Positions 62,399-64,000 of a stretch of DNA of 64,000 nt are shown here, piece after piece. Numbering within the stretch: position 1 is the first letter of the stretch; every line of letters starts with the position of its first letter. The notes under the pieces are model-generated. The model did no database searches and was not told the origin of the DNA. It worked only from the letters and a program-made list of their open reading frames with translations. Source of the DNA: Paenibacillus sp. FSL K6-0276 (lineage in GTDB: Bacteria; Bacillota; Bacilli; Paenibacillales; Paenibacillaceae); contig NZ_CP150276.1 of NCBI RefSeq assembly GCF_037977235.1, positions 3,348,001-3,412,000 on the forward strand. The letters run 5' to 3'. The translations under genes were made by a program, and so were the position numbers.

Positions 62399-64000
62399 AT
62401 ATCTCCAAAGTCAAATTCATTCAAATCCTCAATCATCTTCGCTTCGGCCTCCTTCAGCTCACCCGTCAGAATCTCAGCAGCTTGCTCGGTGTTCACACCC
62501 CACAATTCACCTAACAGTTCGGCAATCATCGTCTTTTCTCTTGATTCAAAGGTGCTGAAAGCACGCCTTAAGAACACTAACGCACGTACAAATTCTTCAT
62601 CACCCAAAGAATTAATGTACTCATTCAATTGCTCCCACAGACTTAATCGAGACAAAAGTACATATCGATTACGCATTGACATCCCTTCGAACCAGCCAGC
62701 TCCAAGTTCTGCGGGTATACCTGGTGACAAGCGCCTGGATACTTCTTCTGAACATTGCTGTGCAGTCATTGCATTACGTTCCAACAAAATGGAACACGCC
62801 ACTCCAGACAAACGCGGATTGCAGTCATCCCTCTCCGACAAATGCTTTAGCTCTTGTACCCATAACAGCTCATCTACTTCCTCACTATGCTCAATAGCTG
62901 CCTGATTCAGTATGTTCATAGCTCTAAGCATCTCACCTGAAGCCTCATCGTTACATTGGCTCGCATCCAGTAAGAATAGACAGGCTCGTCTGAACAGTTG
63001 TTCCAGCAAAGGAATGAGCGGTTTGGTATCGATCCGGCGAACATCGCCATACTGAATCAGAAGGGATAACTCATGAATGGAAGCAGCAATCTGCACCACA
63101 TCTCGAGTGTCAACAGCTAGACGCTGAAGCGTCTGCCGTCCTGCTTCCATCTGGTGTAACATTCCACACTCATAAGCCGTTCGAATAAGTGCTGACGCTT
63201 CCGCAATTGTACTGCTGCCATCTAATTTTTGTTGCAATACATAAGCTGAAGCAATCTCAATCGTTTCCCCAAGTAGCGTAGATTCAACGACCTGGATCTC
63301 AACTTCAGGAGACCACTTCATTACCCAGTGCTCTGCCCAAGTTGCACTAGATTGACCACTTGCTCTTAAGCTCACTAGATCGATCCCGAGCAATCTGAAC
63401 CTATGGAAAAGAAATGAACGGTTTAAGTCTAGATAAGCCGCTTCCTCGGAAGACACTCTTCGATTCTCTCGGAGATCTAGTTCAAGATCATTTGCTACAG
63501 GGGTCTTATATTTCTCAAGCTTCATGCGTTTCAATTGCCGATTCAGATCATCCTGAATCGGTGTCTGACTGATCCCCTCTGCTAGCTCACCGATAGCTGT
63601 CCCAATATCCGTACGCGCAAGCGCTTCAGCGATCACGCTAAGCTCTCCACGCCCCAGTAACGTCAGCGCCGCATCTCGCAGATCTCTTAACGTCGGCGCA
63701 CTTCCACCGTGAAGGGCAGCTAATGATTCTGCTAAGCGCACGGCCTCGATAATTTCTGCTGTAGAACGGTGTGTCCCGGTATTACGCAAGTATCTCGCTA
63801 CGGTAGACAGATAATGATGTGGCAAGTCCTCAAGTGAACCATTCATCATACGTTCCCACATCATTTGATAATAATGAGGAGCGAGGTTCCCTGCTCCATA
63901 GCCAGACAAAGAAGATAACTTATAGTACGTATAGGGCATAAGTGTTAGCTTCGTATTTAGTGAAGGAAGAGCATCTATTTCCTCATCCGACATGCCAGAC
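62395..64000 (-). CDS. DUF5682-like protein, C-terminal part (cut by window edge)
   Basis: At least 532 residues are visible; the frame stays open to the edge, so the true start lies outside. The part seen is helical and Leu/Ala-rich, with repeats reminiscent of scaffold helices (LAESLAALHGGSAPTLRDLRDAALTLLGRGELS). VFLRRAFSTFESREKTMIAELLGELWG resembles the DUF5682 C-terminus. It is translationally coupled to the VWA gene. The family call is moderate because the N-terminal domain is missing. Confidence 0.65.
   Translation of the reverse strand, partial: SGMSDEEIDALPSLNTKLTLMPYTYYKLSSLSGYGAGNLAPHYYQMMWERMMNGSLEDLPHHYLSTVARYLRNTGTHRSTAEIIEAVRLAESLAALHGGSAPTLRDLRDAALTLLGRGELSVIAEALARTDIGTAIGELAEGISQTPIQDDLNRQLKRMKLEKYKTPVANDLELDLRENRRVSSEEAAYLDLNRSFLFHRFRLLGIDLVSLRASGQSSATWAEHWVMKWSPEVEIQVVESTLLGETIEIASAYVLQQKLDGSSTIAEASALIRTAYECGMLHQMEAGRQTLQRLAVDTRDVVQIAASIHELSLLIQYGDVRRIDTKPLIPLLEQLFRRACLFLLDASQCNDEASGEMLRAMNILNQAAIEHSEEVDELLWVQELKHLSERDDCNPRLSGVACSILLERNAMTAQQCSEEVSRRLSPGIPAELGAGWFEGMSMRNRYVLLSRLSLWEQLNEYINSLGDEEFVRALVFLRRAFSTFESREKTMIAELLGELWGVNTEQAAEILTGELKEAEAKMIEDLNEFDFGDI

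Noticed and set aside
1..64000. tRNA or rRNA genes, CRISPR arrays, prophage modules
   Set aside because: No cloverleaf-like sequences, no regularly spaced repeats and no phage structural genes were seen.

Overview
The window looks like a chromosomal segment of an endospore-forming Gram-positive bacterium of the Paenibacillus type (inference). It carries spoVK, cotE, a CotD-like coat protein, hfq, ricA and miaB. Ribosome binding sites are strong (AGGAGG), with frequent TTG and GTG starts. The order miaB-ricA ... cotE ... mutS-mutL-miaA-hfq ... spoVK-hflX matches the Bacillus arrangement, here opened by large insertions. Overall A+T is moderate, with one very G+C-rich patch inside a putative amidoligase gene near 14.4-14.8 kb. 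|| Layout: 1-16.2 kb is a mostly minus-strand core block: hflX (cut by the window edge), spoVK, a DUF218 protein, a DUF402 protein, a class A PBP, hfq, miaA, a methyltransferase, mutL, mutS, a GNAT gene set between two copies of a structured repeat, a putative amidoligase and cotE. 16.4-24.7 kb holds an HD-GYP phosphodiesterase, an aromatic-acid-exporter-like protein, a nitrate/sulfonate/taurine-type ABC importer, a lipoprotein alpha-amylase and small unknown genes. 24.9-36.8 kb holds azoR, a dead IS3-family element, an rsgA paralog, a tiny ORF unit between terminators, a HAD phosphatase, an ArsR/DUF2087 regulator divergent from ypdA and a DUF441 gene, an ECF sigma/anti-sigma pair, a single-chain ABC exporter and a HesB-like protein. 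36.8-41.3 kb is a bmrBCD-type drug efflux operon whose leader has a promoter, a 30-codon leader ORF and a terminator. 41.3-48.8 kb holds a YcaQ-type glycosylase, a HEPN-like protein, a Cys-rich copper protein, a CobW GTPase, moaB, a coat protein, decayed genes, and bioY/birA with a clear BirA operator. 48.8-49.7 kb is mostly noncoding and contains debris. 49.7-54.8 kb has a two-gene 2-oxoacid:ferredoxin oxidoreductase and an amino acid permease. 54.9-58.5 kb has a DUF6273 protein and an NAD salvage cluster (pncB, pncA, Nudix-HTH protein). 58.7-60.7 kb is ricA-miaB. 61.2-64 kb is a VWA protein coupled to a DUF5682-like protein that runs off the right edge. || Working together: birA represses bioY through an operator that covers the bioY -35 box. 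The Nudix-winged-helix protein lies with pncA and pncB and may sense NAD metabolism. The leader upstream of bmrCD can form a terminator and an alternative pairing, which suggests antibiotic-responsive attenuation. The best candidates for less-described biology are that attenuator, the VWA/DUF5682 pair (probably part of a MoxR-VWA system extending beyond the edge), the covarying two-copy repeat, and two very short genes at 24.6 kb and 28.5 kb. Functions were assigned from motifs read by eye, with no database search.
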